Positions 20,843-28,376 of a stretch of 38,760 nt of DNA are shown here, piece after piece. A program made the position numbers and the translations under genes. The stretch comes from a virus, in IMG/VR virus record IMGVR_UViG_3300029199_000012, positions 1-38,760 of that record. One strand, written 5' to 3'. The notes beneath the pieces were generated by a model that searched no databases, was not told where the DNA came from, and saw only the letters and a program-made list of their open reading frames with translations. Within the stretch, counting starts at the first letter, position 1. Every line of letters starts with the position of its first letter.

Positions 20843-22789
20843 CTATAGTACCATACTAACATCGTCATCCACCGACCAGTCCGGCCCGGCCAATGGTGTG
20901 GCGGTAGTGGTTTCCGCCCAAGTGGAGGCGTCGGTTACGGTGTTGCCGATGTTCGTTGGTGTGGTGGTTTCCGCCCAGTTGGTGGCGTAACCTCCAACTT
21001 GCCCTATGTCGGTATATGATACCACACCCAACCAATTTTGTGAATCAGCGACAGACTCTTCCGCGTACGGAGTGGTATCCACAGTCACGGACTCGCCCCA
21101 ACCCAATACATCTGCCACATCCGACCCGATGCTGCTAGCGGTAAGGGTGTCGCCCCACGTGATATTGTCCGTGACGGCTGCTTGTTGGGTTGCCGTGGTG
21201 GTTCCCGCCCAGCCCTGTGCGTCGGTGAGCGTGATTGGCTGTGCGTTGACCGTAATGGACTCGCCCCAACCCCAAGAGTCTGTGATTGCGGTAACAGCCG
21301 CTATGGTTACACTCTCGCTCCAACCATAGGCGTCCTGAGTAGAATAGGAGCCACCAAAGACACCGAATAGGTCAGTGTTCTTACCAAGTTGGCTGGCCGG
21401 GTGGGCTATACGGCGCTCCAGGCGCTCCACCCTACGGCCAATCTCGTACGCGGGGTCGATCTTGGACCGGCTGCGTCTTGCCTGGCTCGGCGGTGCTTCC
21501 CCGCCCTCGATAATCTCACTCGGGCTTGTCAGAGAGATAGACACGGACAAGTCAGAACCATCAGTGGTCCGTTTCACCCCGGTCACATACAGTGGAGCAG
21601 AGAAGGGCGGATCGTCAAGCTGCACATTAACTACCTGGTCCGGCTCCCAGCCGACGCCCACCACATCCATGGACAAGTCATAGGACGGATATGCTCGGTA
21701 CCGCAACATTTCGTCTAACAGTTTGGTGGCTGCGGCTACATTCAAACCGCCGTCATCGCTGATGGGTGCCGCATCCCGACGGCCATATAACAGGATAGAC
21801 TGTTCATTTATGCGTTCAACCCACACCAGAGTCCTCACAACAAAATCTACCGTGACCGTGGTTGGGTCGCCGTCATATGTCGGGAAGGATGGTGGAGGGG
21901 ATTGTGGGATATTTGCCACCGCCGATCCATTAAACCTGGCAATACCTTCCTCAATCTCCACCTGATCGACTTTCAAGCCTTTGTCCAACCAGCCCTGCTC
22001 TTTGATGTTGGCATCAACTAGCTCATATCTTTCGAACAAGGACGGATTGAATAGGACCCCATCAACGCAGTCTCCGTCCTCTGCAGGCTTGGATACGGTC
22101 AGGGTCTTGTACTGCCACGCCTGCATCCGGTATACGTTGTATACACCTTCCAGGGACTGTTTCAGCGTCAGGGTGTCACGCTCGATTTTCAGGTCGCCCT
22201 GGGTAATGGCCGGTCCGGCGTTGGTTAGCGGATCAAAGAAGTATACCACACCATCCCGGATCTTCCACGCCCAGTTGGTCAGCAGGCACACCTGCTCCAT
22301 TAGATCATACAGACTGTCGAATTTGCTGGTGTACTCTTCGATGATCTCCGGGTTGTTCTCGACCCCGGCCAGGGACAGGCCCTGGAGTTCGGTGCTCTGG
22401 ATGCCGTAGGTCTGCCACGCGTCCAGGACCAGGGCAGTGGCACTGATATTCTCCCAGGAAGCCAGGAACCGGGTCACACTTGCAGCACTCTCCAGGGTCC
22501 GACACTGCACCCGCTTGAAGGTATACGCCCCGGCTCTTTTCTCGGTGACATCGATGATTCGGGCAACCCAGGTCTGGGACTGTCCGCCCACAGTCTGGGT
22601 CACAGTCACATCGTTGCCAATCCAGGCACTATCAAACGCATTTCCTTGGCCAGGTACCTGCAACTCCTCCAGGACGAAATCGATGGAAGCTACGCGGCCA
22701 TCGCTGGATTCGTCTATGGACAAGTCATGGACCAGGGCAGGGAACCCCTCGATGGTTACTGCCTGGGAGAAATCGCCGTATACCGGCAT
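20843..22789 (-). CDS. tail hub/tip protein with C-terminal Trp repeats
   Basis: This encodes 648 residues from the ATG at 22789, overlapping the tape-measure stop (TGATG). Residues 1-430 look like a tail-hub or gpD-like protein: N-terminal beta domain, then the F-D-S-L-Y-D-L-M-E-Q helix, R-D-G-V-V-Y-F-F-D-P and later V-T-G-V-K-R-T-T-D-G. After a basic hinge (about 438-470) come about eight repeats of roughly 20-25 residues, each with a W followed by G/A-E-S/T-x-T. Examples are D-S-W-G-W-G-E-S-I-T-V and W-A-E-T-T-T-A-T. The repeats probably form an extended beta structure at the tail tip, perhaps contacting the surface. The repeat number may vary between relatives. Confidence 0.75.
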   Translation of the reverse strand: MPVYGDFSQAVTIEGFPALVHDLSIDESSDGRVASIDFVLEELQVPGQGNAFDSAWIGNDVTVTQTVGGQSQTWVARIIDVTEKRAGAYTFKRVQCRTLESAASVTRFLASWENISATALVLDAWQTYGIQSTELQGLSLAGVENNPEIIEEYTSKFDSLYDLMEQVCLLTNWAWKIRDGVVYFFDPLTNAGPAITQGDLKIERDTLTLKQSLEGVYNVYRMQAWQYKTLTVSKPAEDGDCVDGVLFNPSLFERYELVDANIKEQGWLDKGLKVDQVEIEEGIARFNGSAVANIPQSPPPSFPTYDGDPTTVTVDFVVRTLVWVERINEQSILLYGRRDAAPISDDGGLNVAAATKLLDEMLRYRAYPSYDLSMDVVGVGWEPDQVVNVQLDDPPFSAPLYVTGVKRTTDGSDLSVSISLTSPSEIIEGGEAPPSQARRSRSKIDPAYEIGRRVERLERRIAHPASQLGKNTDLFGVFGGSYSTQDAYGWSESVTIAAVTAITDSWGWGESITVNAQPITLTDAQGWAGTTTATQQAAVTDNITWGDTLTASSIGSDVADVLGWGESVTVDTTPYAEESVADSQNWLGVVSYTDIGQVGGYATNWAETTTPTNIGNTVTDASTWAETTTATPLAGPDWSVDDDVSMVL

Positions 22790-24702
22790 CAGAACGCTCC
22801 TGTCATTTCCAGGCCACGGCGACGCATGCGGTCCATCATATCCCGATCATCCCGGATAACAGAGTGGCGCATATCGACCACCGTCTGGCCACCTCCCTGG
22901 CCTCCCCGACTGCCCCCGTTGCCCATCTCGACAGTGGGCGCTACGTTACCCCGGATTCCGTCGAGAGTGCCGTTGACGCCCTTCACGAGGTTCTCCGTGT
23001 CACGCACTGCTCCGTCAGTCATCCCGGCGAACTCGTCCAGGACTCCACGCGCCATGTCCGGGATAATGGAGTTGCCCACCACGGCCATGAACATTTGCTG
23101 GATGGAGTTGATGACGTTCTGGGCCATGTTCTTAACATAGTTGACCACCTGCATGACCATGTTTTTTACGGCCTGCACCGCCATCGAGCCCATGTTTACG
23201 AAGTAGTCGACGACGGCCTGAACCATGTTTTGGATAATCGCGACAACTTGCCCCGGCATCTGAGCGATCCGCTCGATAACGCCTTGGACGAATTGTGCAA
23301 CGGCTTCAAGAACCGTAGTCACCCCGTTCATCCATAGCTCGGCAACGCCCGTCCAGAACTGGGTGAACATCTCCAAGATCTTTGATCCGCCCGCCTGTAC
23401 CGCCTCCCAGATCTTGGAGTACATGTCCACGTAGAACTGGATGATCTTTTGGACACCTTGGCTTACAAATTCGATAACCTTCGTGAATCCCTCCTTGATA
23501 GACTCCCAAGCAGAGGACAGGGCCTCAGCCGTTTTTTGGGCTACAGCATCCCAGCCACCAAACGCCTCAACCACGGCATTGATAGCTTCCCACAGGACCC
23601 ACAAGCCAGCGGCGATGGCTGCACCAATGGCGATAAACGGGGCCAGGGCGGTGATAACAGGGATCAAGGCGGGGGTAGTCGCTAGGGCAGCAACCCGGAG
23701 CGCGGCCAGACCCTTGGACAACATGCCCAGGGTAGAGATTACCTTACCCACAATCATCAGCACCGGGCCCAGGGCAGCAGTAAGGCCCGCGGCTACGGCA
23801 ATGAAATTCTGGATCGGGCCAGGCAGGGCAGGGAACGCAGACGCTACACTTGTAATAACGCTGGCGAACCCTTTAATGAGCGGCACACCGTCTGACTGCA
23901 GCCATTGGACGAACTGAGTCATGATCGGCATAAGCTCTCCGCCGATCTGCATGGCCACAGCGGACAGTTGCCTTTTCAGGGTGTCCATTTCATCGTTGAA
24001 TTTCTCGGATGCCAGGGCTGCCTCCTCGGACATGCCCAGGCCAAGCTCCTTGAACTTATTGCGCAACACATCTATTTGATCACCACCCTGGCGTATGGCA
24101 GGGCCCAGCTTGCGACCAATCCGGTCGCCCAACAATTCAACGGCCATGGATGCCGCTTCTGTGTCGCTGGAGGTGCTTTGCAGGCTGGTTACAAGCTTAT
24201 TAAACGCCTGCTCGGAAGTGATGCTCCCGGAGGCCACCTCTTCCTGGGAATAGCCTATGGCCTGCAGAGCCTCTGCATATTTGGAGCTGCCATTGCGGGC
24301 CTGGCCAATACGGGTGTTCAAACGACCAAGAGCACGTTCCACCTCGGAGCCACTCACTTGGGCAACCTGCTGCAGAGCGTAGTCCAGTTCCTGGTATGAC
24401 TGGATCGACATACCTACTTGGCGGGAATTTTTGGCGATATTATCGCCTACACCGGCGATTTTAGTGGTAAGGCCCAGCAGGCCCGCACCGACTGCAGCGA
24501 TGGGGCCTGTAGCAAATTTGGTGAGGGTAGAACCGGCTTTGGTGGTTTTCTTGCCGAATGCCTGCATGGCATCGCCGGTTTTGCTAAGGCCACTTTCCGT
24601 GTTGCGGGCCTCGGCCACCACATCGGCCAGGCCCCGGTTTACAGCGTCCTGCCCTTCAAGAGCGATCTTGCCTACTATTTTGAACAGTTCTAGCACGGTC
24701 AC
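22789..24702 (-). CDS. tape measure protein
   Basis: This encodes 637 residues. The N-terminal 130 residues are helical with Gly/Ala repeats and a K-F-A-T-G-P-I-A-A-V-G-A-G-L-L-G segment. The middle carries V-E-R-A-L-G-R-L and two hydrophobic stretches (near 300-360), typical of tape measure proteins. Amphipathic helices with recurring M/V-Q and W-E follow, and the C-terminus has a long Gly-rich tail. This length predicts a tail of roughly 95 nm if the usual 0.15 nm per residue holds. It begins within the 3' end of the GT-type chaperone gene (47-bp overlap), the standard location. Confidence 0.88.
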   Translation of the reverse strand: MTVLELFKIVGKIALEGQDAVNRGLADVVAEARNTESGLSKTGDAMQAFGKKTTKAGSTLTKFATGPIAAVGAGLLGLTTKIAGVGDNIAKNSRQVGMSIQSYQELDYALQQVAQVSGSEVERALGRLNTRIGQARNGSSKYAEALQAIGYSQEEVASGSITSEQAFNKLVTSLQSTSSDTEAASMAVELLGDRIGRKLGPAIRQGGDQIDVLRNKFKELGLGMSEEAALASEKFNDEMDTLKRQLSAVAMQIGGELMPIMTQFVQWLQSDGVPLIKGFASVITSVASAFPALPGPIQNFIAVAAGLTAALGPVLMIVGKVISTLGMLSKGLAALRVAALATTPALIPVITALAPFIAIGAAIAAGLWVLWEAINAVVEAFGGWDAVAQKTAEALSSAWESIKEGFTKVIEFVSQGVQKIIQFYVDMYSKIWEAVQAGGSKILEMFTQFWTGVAELWMNGVTTVLEAVAQFVQGVIERIAQMPGQVVAIIQNMVQAVVDYFVNMGSMAVQAVKNMVMQVVNYVKNMAQNVINSIQQMFMAVVGNSIIPDMARGVLDEFAGMTDGAVRDTENLVKGVNGTLDGIRGNVAPTVEMGNGGSRGGQGGGQTVVDMRHSVIRDDRDMMDRMRRRGLEMTGAF

Positions 24703-25347
24703 GCTCCGCTATACTTCTGGCCAACGCTATGCCTTCTTCCTTGGTAGTACGTGGCTTGGTTTCTGTTTCCCCTAGTCCGATCCTCCGGAGAAACTCGTGG
24801 AATGTCTTGTTCCCCCCGTGTCCGGTAAGCCAGGCTCCGAATGCTTCCACTGTCAGTGATTCGCGGGCTTCCTTGCTGTGTGCCTCCAGGGCGGCCTGGG
24901 ATACATGGTAGTATTCCCCAGGCTTCATCCGGTATAACTGATCCAGGGCCCACCCATACCTGGATAGAACCCTGTCAGTCACATACCAGCGCCCTAGTCG
25001 AGCATCCCGCGAACCTGCCCTAAAAAATCCTTGAGGGCCGGGTCATTCTTGATCTGCTCGATGATTTCACCGATAGCAGATAGAGGCGCGTCCTTCAACT
25101 CCTCTTCGGTCATACCGGCAGTGGTTGCCAGGAACCGGAAGGTACTATGGCGGCTGTGCTTGAGCAGGGCTTTGATGATCTCGGCACCCAGAGCAGTTGT
25201 CGCCTCGGTATCGCCGGACTGGCCCGCCTGTTTGGCTTTCGCCAGGATAGACGGGTCCAGGTGCTCCATGGCATCAGCCAGGACCCCGGAGAACTCCAGG
25301 GCGGACCCGGCTGTGAGCTTAACTTGGATCTTCTGTTCTTCGCTCAT
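24656..25347 (-). CDS. tail assembly chaperone, frameshift product (GT-like)
   Basis: This is the predicted -1 frameshift product, about 230 residues. It shares the first 108 or so residues with the G-like protein and then continues in the -1 frame, which is open through the G stop and carries on to 24656. The T-domain contains W-A-L-D-Q-L-Y-R-M-K-P-G-E-Y-Y-H-V and E-F-L-R-R-I-G-L-G. A separate GTG start at 24982 exists but is unlikely. In lambda, gpGT recruits tail tube protein to the tape measure during tail assembly and is absent from the virion. The shift site is at 25021-25027. Confidence 0.82.
24994..25347 (-). CDS. tail assembly chaperone (G-like)
   Basis: This encodes 117 residues, from the ATG at 25347 behind GAGGTATAAGGA. 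The N-terminal strand-rich part (I-Q-V-K-L-T-A-G-S-A-L-E-F-S) is followed by helices (S-A-I-G-E-I-I-E-Q-I-K-N-D-P). Most ribosomes should make this short form; a minority shift at T TTT TTA near the end. It lies directly after the tail tube gene and before the tape measure gene, the canonical order. Confidence 0.82.
   Translation of the reverse strand: MSEEQKIQVKLTAGSALEFSGVLADAMEHLDPSILAKAKQAGQSGDTEATTALGAEIIKALLKHSRHSTFRFLATTAGMTEEELKDAPLSAIGEIIEQIKNDPALKDFLGQVRGMLD
25021..25027 (-). promoter_or_regulatory. -1 programmed ribosomal frameshift site, T TTT TTA
   Basis: On the minus strand the G frame reads GAT-TTT-TTA, which contains the canonical X-XXY-YYZ heptamer. Slippage by one base gives TTT-TTT-AGG-GCA and enters an open frame to 24656. 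The heptamer lies 25 bp before the G stop (24994-24996), and a GC-rich stretch follows. The position in the genome matches the conserved tail-chaperone frameshift. Confidence 0.85.
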
Positions 25348-25350
25348 TCC

Positions 25351-25905
25351 TTATACCTCGGCAGGGATGCGGATTTCCCAGGGGCTGGTATCCAGATCCC
25401 CTGGGTCGAAGTGGGAAGCAAAGGTTACTTCCAGGCTGGACTCGTCATCGTCCGTGGTCTCGATTTCGAAGTTGCCTTCGGAGATCACGTTCTTGATGAT
25501 GAAGATAACATCCTGGCCAGTATCGCGGCGGCGGCCAACCAGGGCCACATTGGTCAAATACTGGGTTTCGTCCGGGAAGTCGTTGTTCCGGGTGATCACG
25601 CTCAGGGTTGGATCAGTGGTACTGTCCACGGTGGAGCCCACCAGAGCCAGGGAAAAGTTTTCGGCGGTCATCTCCAGGAGATTGGCCACGATCCGGGCGT
25701 GTTCCGCGATAATGCGGCGACCACCCTTGAGGGCACCACGCACACCATCAATCGGGATCTCCCGTACGTCCTGCTCGATCACGAAGGATGCGCCCTCGCG
25801 GGTAGCGCCCAGGATGCGTTCGCCAGTCTCGCCGTAATCGGCATAGACAGCGCCCGCATCAATGATCATGCGCTTTACTGTATTTGTAGATACACCTGAC
25901 GGCAT
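25351..25905 (-). CDS. major tail (tube) protein
   Basis: This encodes 184 residues from the ATG at 25905, preceded by AGGAGGGCATACC. The sequence has long beta-strand regions: R-M-I-I-D-A-G-A-V-Y-A-D-Y-G-E-T, then F-V-I-E-Q-D-V-R-E-I-P-I-D-G, L-T-N-V-A-L-V-G-R-R-R-D-T-G-Q-D-V-I and S-S-L-E-V-T-F-A-S-H-F. The size and location between tail terminator and G-type chaperone fit a tail tube protein. It has its own likely promoter (-10 at 25955-25960), consistent with high expression. Confidence 0.78.
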   Translation of the reverse strand: MPSGVSTNTVKRMIIDAGAVYADYGETGERILGATREGASFVIEQDVREIPIDGVRGALKGGRRIIAEHARIVANLLEMTAENFSLALVGSTVDSTTDPTLSVITRNNDFPDETQYLTNVALVGRRRDTGQDVIFIIKNVISEGNFEIETTDDDESSLEVTFASHFDPGDLDTSPWEIRIPAEV

Positions 25906-25927
25906 GGTATGCCCTCCTGCCTTATTT

Positions 25928-25960
25928 ACTAACGTTAGTTCGGCCTAGACCTATATTGTA
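25928..25960 (-). promoter_or_regulatory. likely extended -10 promoter and palindrome upstream of tail tube gene
   Basis: On the minus strand TGTGG-TACAAT (-10 at 25955-25960) forms an extended -10; the -35 at 17 bp is poor. Just downstream, ACTAACGTTAGT at 25928-25939 is a perfect 12-bp palindrome lying in the 5' leader of the tail tube mRNA. The gap between genes (25906-25980) is otherwise empty. Operator or RNA hairpin are both possible. Confidence 0.5.
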
Positions 25961-25980
25961 CCACAAGGCCAGGCCAAACG

Positions 25981-26613
25981 CTACACTGTGATCAGTTCCT
26001 TGATATTGTCGTACTTCCTTACGCCTATGCCCTGGACGTTCATGATGTCCTCAATCGCGGCAAATGGCCCGTTGTCCGTTCGATAGTCTACGATACCCTG
26101 GGCATTTGCACCCGTGATGCCCGGTAGTTCTGACAACTCCTCGGCAGTAGCGGTATTGATGTCCACCAGTTCAAGGACATGGCTTGTTTCACGTGAAACT
26201 CGGGCCTCGATAGCGGCGGATCTGAGAACCCTGGTGCCGACTGTAACACCCCACCGCACAACTCCAGGCTCGGGCTCCGGGATGATACCGGATGACTGAA
26301 CCTTCAACCGGGTGTGCCCTCTGGATGTGTCGATGTCCAGGTAGTCCAAGATGTCCACCAGGCGGAACCCGATTTCCTGCACTCTGGCCAGGCTGGTACC
26401 CGCATCCCAGCAGTTGAAGTCCAGGGTGCCATCACCTACGGTACCGGACATCTGGCCTACCATAGTTTCATCGTACATGATAGTGATATAGGGCTGCCTA
26501 GCCTGGGGGCTCCATTGGGTATAGATGGATGGCTCCCCGGTGTCCGGGTCGGTGGGCAGCAGGGCGGCCAAAACCGGGTCCGCCTTGAGCAGTGCTACGA
26601 TCTCTGCAAGCAT
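25981..26613 (-). CDS. tail terminator-like protein fused to a ComEA-type HhH domain
   Basis: This encodes 210 residues. Residues 1-145 resemble siphovirus tail terminators (DUF3168-like): M-L-A-E-I-V-A-L-L-K-A-D-P-V-L, Y-I-T-I-M-Y-D-E-T and a C-terminal strand V-G-T-R-V-L-R. From about 148 to the end a ComEA/HhH1-type domain is unmistakable: V-D-I-N-T-A-T-A-E-E-L-S-E-L-P-G-I, then A-Q-G-I-V-D-Y-R and V-Q-G-I-G-V-R-K-Y-D. Such domains bind DNA backbone non-specifically. I know of no common tail terminator with one. The linker is encoded by a 14-bp parS palindrome (26186-26199). The start overlaps the upstream stop (TAATG). Confidence 0.8.
   Translation of the reverse strand: MLAEIVALLKADPVLAALLPTDPDTGEPSIYTQWSPQARQPYITIMYDETMVGQMSGTVGDGTLDFNCWDAGTSLARVQEIGFRLVDILDYLDIDTSRGHTRLKVQSSGIIPEPEPGVVRWGVTVGTRVLRSAAIEARVSRETSHVLELVDINTATAEELSELPGITGANAQGIVDYRTDNGPFAAIEDIMNVQGIGVRKYDNIKELITV
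26185..26200. promoter_or_regulatory. parS-like site within the tail terminator gene
   Basis: TGTTTCACGTGAAACT contains the 14-bp perfect palindrome GTTTCACGTGAAAC, the core of the conserved bacterial chromosomal parS site bound by ParB; it matches 15 of 16 positions of the 16-bp consensus. It codes for V-S-R-E-T at the junction between the tail terminator part and the HhH domain. No parA or parB gene is in the window. Confidence 0.75.
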
Positions 26614-27023
26614 TACTTCATGCTCCTGGCTAGTTCTTTTCGAATGTCGTTCAGGGCCTTCTTGATGGCCTTCTCAAAATAGGGGCGGGGGCGCATGTAC
26701 TTAGTCCCCTTCTCCAGGTACACGGCATAATCCTTGTCACTGCCGACATAATACAAAGCGGTACTACCTTTCGGGTCCGGGGCTGTGGTAATGCTGGCCC
26801 GGAGATCACCGGACAGAACAGCGGGGCTCTCGCCTGGAGCGGATGCGGTATGGACTTCGCCGGACTTGCTGACTTTATAGGTCCTACCTGACCGTTGCCC
26901 GGTAAGCTGGCGCTTGATGGCCGTTTCGGCCTTGAAAGCCGCCTTCTTGGCGTTGACCTTGGTGTGGCTTTCTATGTCGGCTATAACCTGGTCAAGGTTG
27001 AAGGTCGAGCGGACTTGCTTCAT
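26613..27023 (-). CDS. HK97 gp10-like neck / tail completion protein
   Basis: This encodes 136 residues from the ATG at 27023, which is better spaced (6 nt) from GGAGG than the ATG at 27026. The family shape is typical: a helical N-terminus (V-N-A-K-K-A-A-F-K-A-E-T-A-I-K-R-Q-L), then P-G-E-S-P-A-V-L-S-G-D-L-R-A-S-I, Y-Y-V-G-S-D-K-D-Y-A-V-Y-L-E-K-G-T and a closing R-P-R-P-Y-F-E-K-A-I motif. Such proteins finish the neck where the tail joins the head. It overlaps the upstream head closure gene by 32 bp and the tail terminator start by one base. Confidence 0.85.
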   Translation of the reverse strand: MKQVRSTFNLDQVIADIESHTKVNAKKAAFKAETAIKRQLTGQRSGRTYKVSKSGEVHTASAPGESPAVLSGDLRASITTAPDPKGSTALYYVGSDKDYAVYLEKGTKYMRPRPYFEKAIKKALNDIRKELARSMK

Positions 27024-27627
27024 CATCCACCTCCAGGAGGGCGGACAGGTACAGACTCCGTGGCGGCCTGATAACCTCACCGGTAACGCCCAGGTAGATT
27101 CCGTCCCTGGATGTCAGGACCAGGGTATCGCCAGTCTGCAGATCCGCAGTTTTGAGAGCGGTGATAGTGTACCGGCCATCGGGGCGCTCATTATCGGCCA
27201 CGATATCCTCGGCGGGAGTGAACACGATGTTACACGGGATCTCGGCCACAAACACTGGCTCGTGGATCATACCGCCCATGCCGTCAGATACCTTGTTCTC
27301 GCGGTAAACCCTGGCCAGGTCGAACAGGTTCTCGCCACTGTAATCAGACAGCGTTGCCTCGTACAGGGTCCGCTTACCCCTCCGGGACTTCCGGGGATCG
27401 ATTTCCTTTATCTCTCGGGCATGAACCGGTATATTGGTGTGGGTTCCGTCCGCAACTATTCCTCCGACACGAAAGACGTCCTTCTTGAGGTATGCTTTCG
27501 ATTGGCCAGCCTTCGGCGCTCCACCGTTGGGCTCAACGGCTTTCAATGCCACCCTGCCAAGTAGGTGCTCGGCAGTGGGGTTTTCCTCAGGCGGCCAATA
27601 CGTGATAGGGTGTAGCAGGCTGCTCAT
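26992..27627 (-). CDS. head closure / stopper-like protein
   Basis: This encodes 211 residues from the ATG at 27627. A beta-rich central part contains V-F-V-A-E-I-P-C-N-I-V-F-T-P and R-Y-T-I-T-A-L-K-T-A-D-L-Q-T-G-D-T-L-V-L-T, which resemble head-closure proteins that close the portal channel before tail joining. The N-terminal 70 residues are charged and less conserved in look. The position between the connector (27624-27974) and gp10-like protein fits, with overlaps at both ends. The family call is by composition and order rather than a specific motif. Confidence 0.65.
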   Translation of the reverse strand: MSSLLHPITYWPPEENPTAEHLLGRVALKAVEPNGGAPKAGQSKAYLKKDVFRVGGIVADGTHTNIPVHAREIKEIDPRKSRRGKRTLYEATLSDYSGENLFDLARVYRENKVSDGMGGMIHEPVFVAEIPCNIVFTPAEDIVADNERPDGRYTITALKTADLQTGDTLVLTSRDGIYLGVTGEVIRPPRSLYLSALLEVDDEASPLDLQP

Positions 27628-27974
27628 AGGACCTGAAACCTCGCTTTGCGCTTCTCGGAGTCCCGGAGTTTTCCCGTGGTATCCAGGGTCATGGCCATCT
27701 GACCATACTGGGTTGACTTCAAACCCTCCCCAGATTGGTTCTTTCCTTCGAAGGACCAGGAGCCAGTACCTACCGATTCCTGGGTTTCCCTGGGGTCAGC
27801 CACGGCGACAAAATGAGCAGCCAGCCAGGCCAGGACCTGGGAGCCCTGGGAATCCGGCAAAGCGGACCCAATACGGGCATCATACAGAGACTGGGCTGCC
27901 GCAATGAACGGTGCCGGGTCAAGCTCTGTTTCGATGATTGCCTGTACTGCCTCTGGTGTAGTGCTGGCTGCCAT
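27624..27974 (-). CDS. head-tail connector (DUF4054-like)
   Basis: This encodes 116 residues from the ATG at 27974. The helical pattern is that of DUF4054-type connectors: E-A-V-Q-A-I-I-E-T-E-L, A-Q-S-L-Y-D-A-R-I-G, then V-L-A-W-L-A-A-H-F-V-A and a Y-G-Q-M-A-M-T-L-D helix. It likely forms a ring on the portal. It overlaps the head closure gene by 4 bp (ATGA). Confidence 0.75.
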   Translation of the reverse strand: MAASTTPEAVQAIIETELDPAPFIAAAQSLYDARIGSALPDSQGSQVLAWLAAHFVAVADPRETQESVGTGSWSFEGKNQSGEGLKSTQYGQMAMTLDTTGKLRDSEKRKARFQVL

Positions 27975-27984
27975 GGTTTACCCC

Positions 27985-28302
27985 TTACTGGCCTTTATTG
28001 GCCGCGTCTCTCTCAGCCTGGGCCTTCTCGGCTGCTTCCTTCTCGGCCTTTTCTTTAGCTGCTTTGTCCTTGGCCGCCTGGCTGGCTTTCTTCTGGGCTG
28101 CAGTCTGGCCACCGCCCTTGTTACCGCCAGGATTGGTGGTCATCTTGGGTTCATCCTTGGCTTCCACCAGTTCCAGGGAACCAAGACCATATTTCTTGGC
28201 CTGATCCATGGTCAGGTTGATGTGGTCACCGCGACCGAATGCCTTACGGTCCTTACCCTTGCCGGTGATATACTTGCCTTCGGTGATCTTGAACTTGGGC
28301 AT
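27985..28302 (-). CDS. small head-region protein with Lys/Ala-rich tail
   Basis: This encodes 105 residues from the ATG at 28302, with GAGAGGTAATAGAG upstream. Residues 1-48 form a small beta unit (M-P-K-F-K-I-T-E-G-K-Y, G-D-H-I-N-L-T-M-D-Q-A-K-K). A Gly/Asn-rich linker follows, and residues 65-105 are an almost pure Ala/Lys/Glu helix. It could bridge capsid and connector or act as a small decoration or head-stabilising protein. It follows the terminator after the capsid gene. Confidence 0.6.
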   Translation of the reverse strand: MPKFKITEGKYITGKGKDRKAFGRGDHINLTMDQAKKYGLGSLELVEAKDEPKMTTNPGGNKGGGQTAAQKKASQAAKDKAAKEKAEKEAAEKAQAERDAANKGQ

Positions 28303-28322
28303 CTCTATTACCTCTCAATAAA

Positions 28323-28348
28323 GATAGGGGCCCCGAAAGGCCCCTATC
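28323..28348 (-). terminator. stem-loop terminator after the major capsid gene
   Basis: GATAGGGGCC and GGCCCCTATC form a perfect 10-bp stem around a 6-nt loop. On the minus strand a short T-rich tail (TTTATT) follows. It is located 29 bp after the capsid stop and before the next gene. Such a partial terminator would reduce transcription of downstream tail genes relative to capsid. Confidence 0.78.
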
Positions 28349-28376
28349 GTTTCAGGTCAGATCGTCCTGGCTGCCC

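Noticed and set aside
24656-24982. Independent 108-residue gene starting at GTG 24982
   Set aside because: The frame is open upstream to a perfect frameshift heptamer, and the position matches lambda GT.
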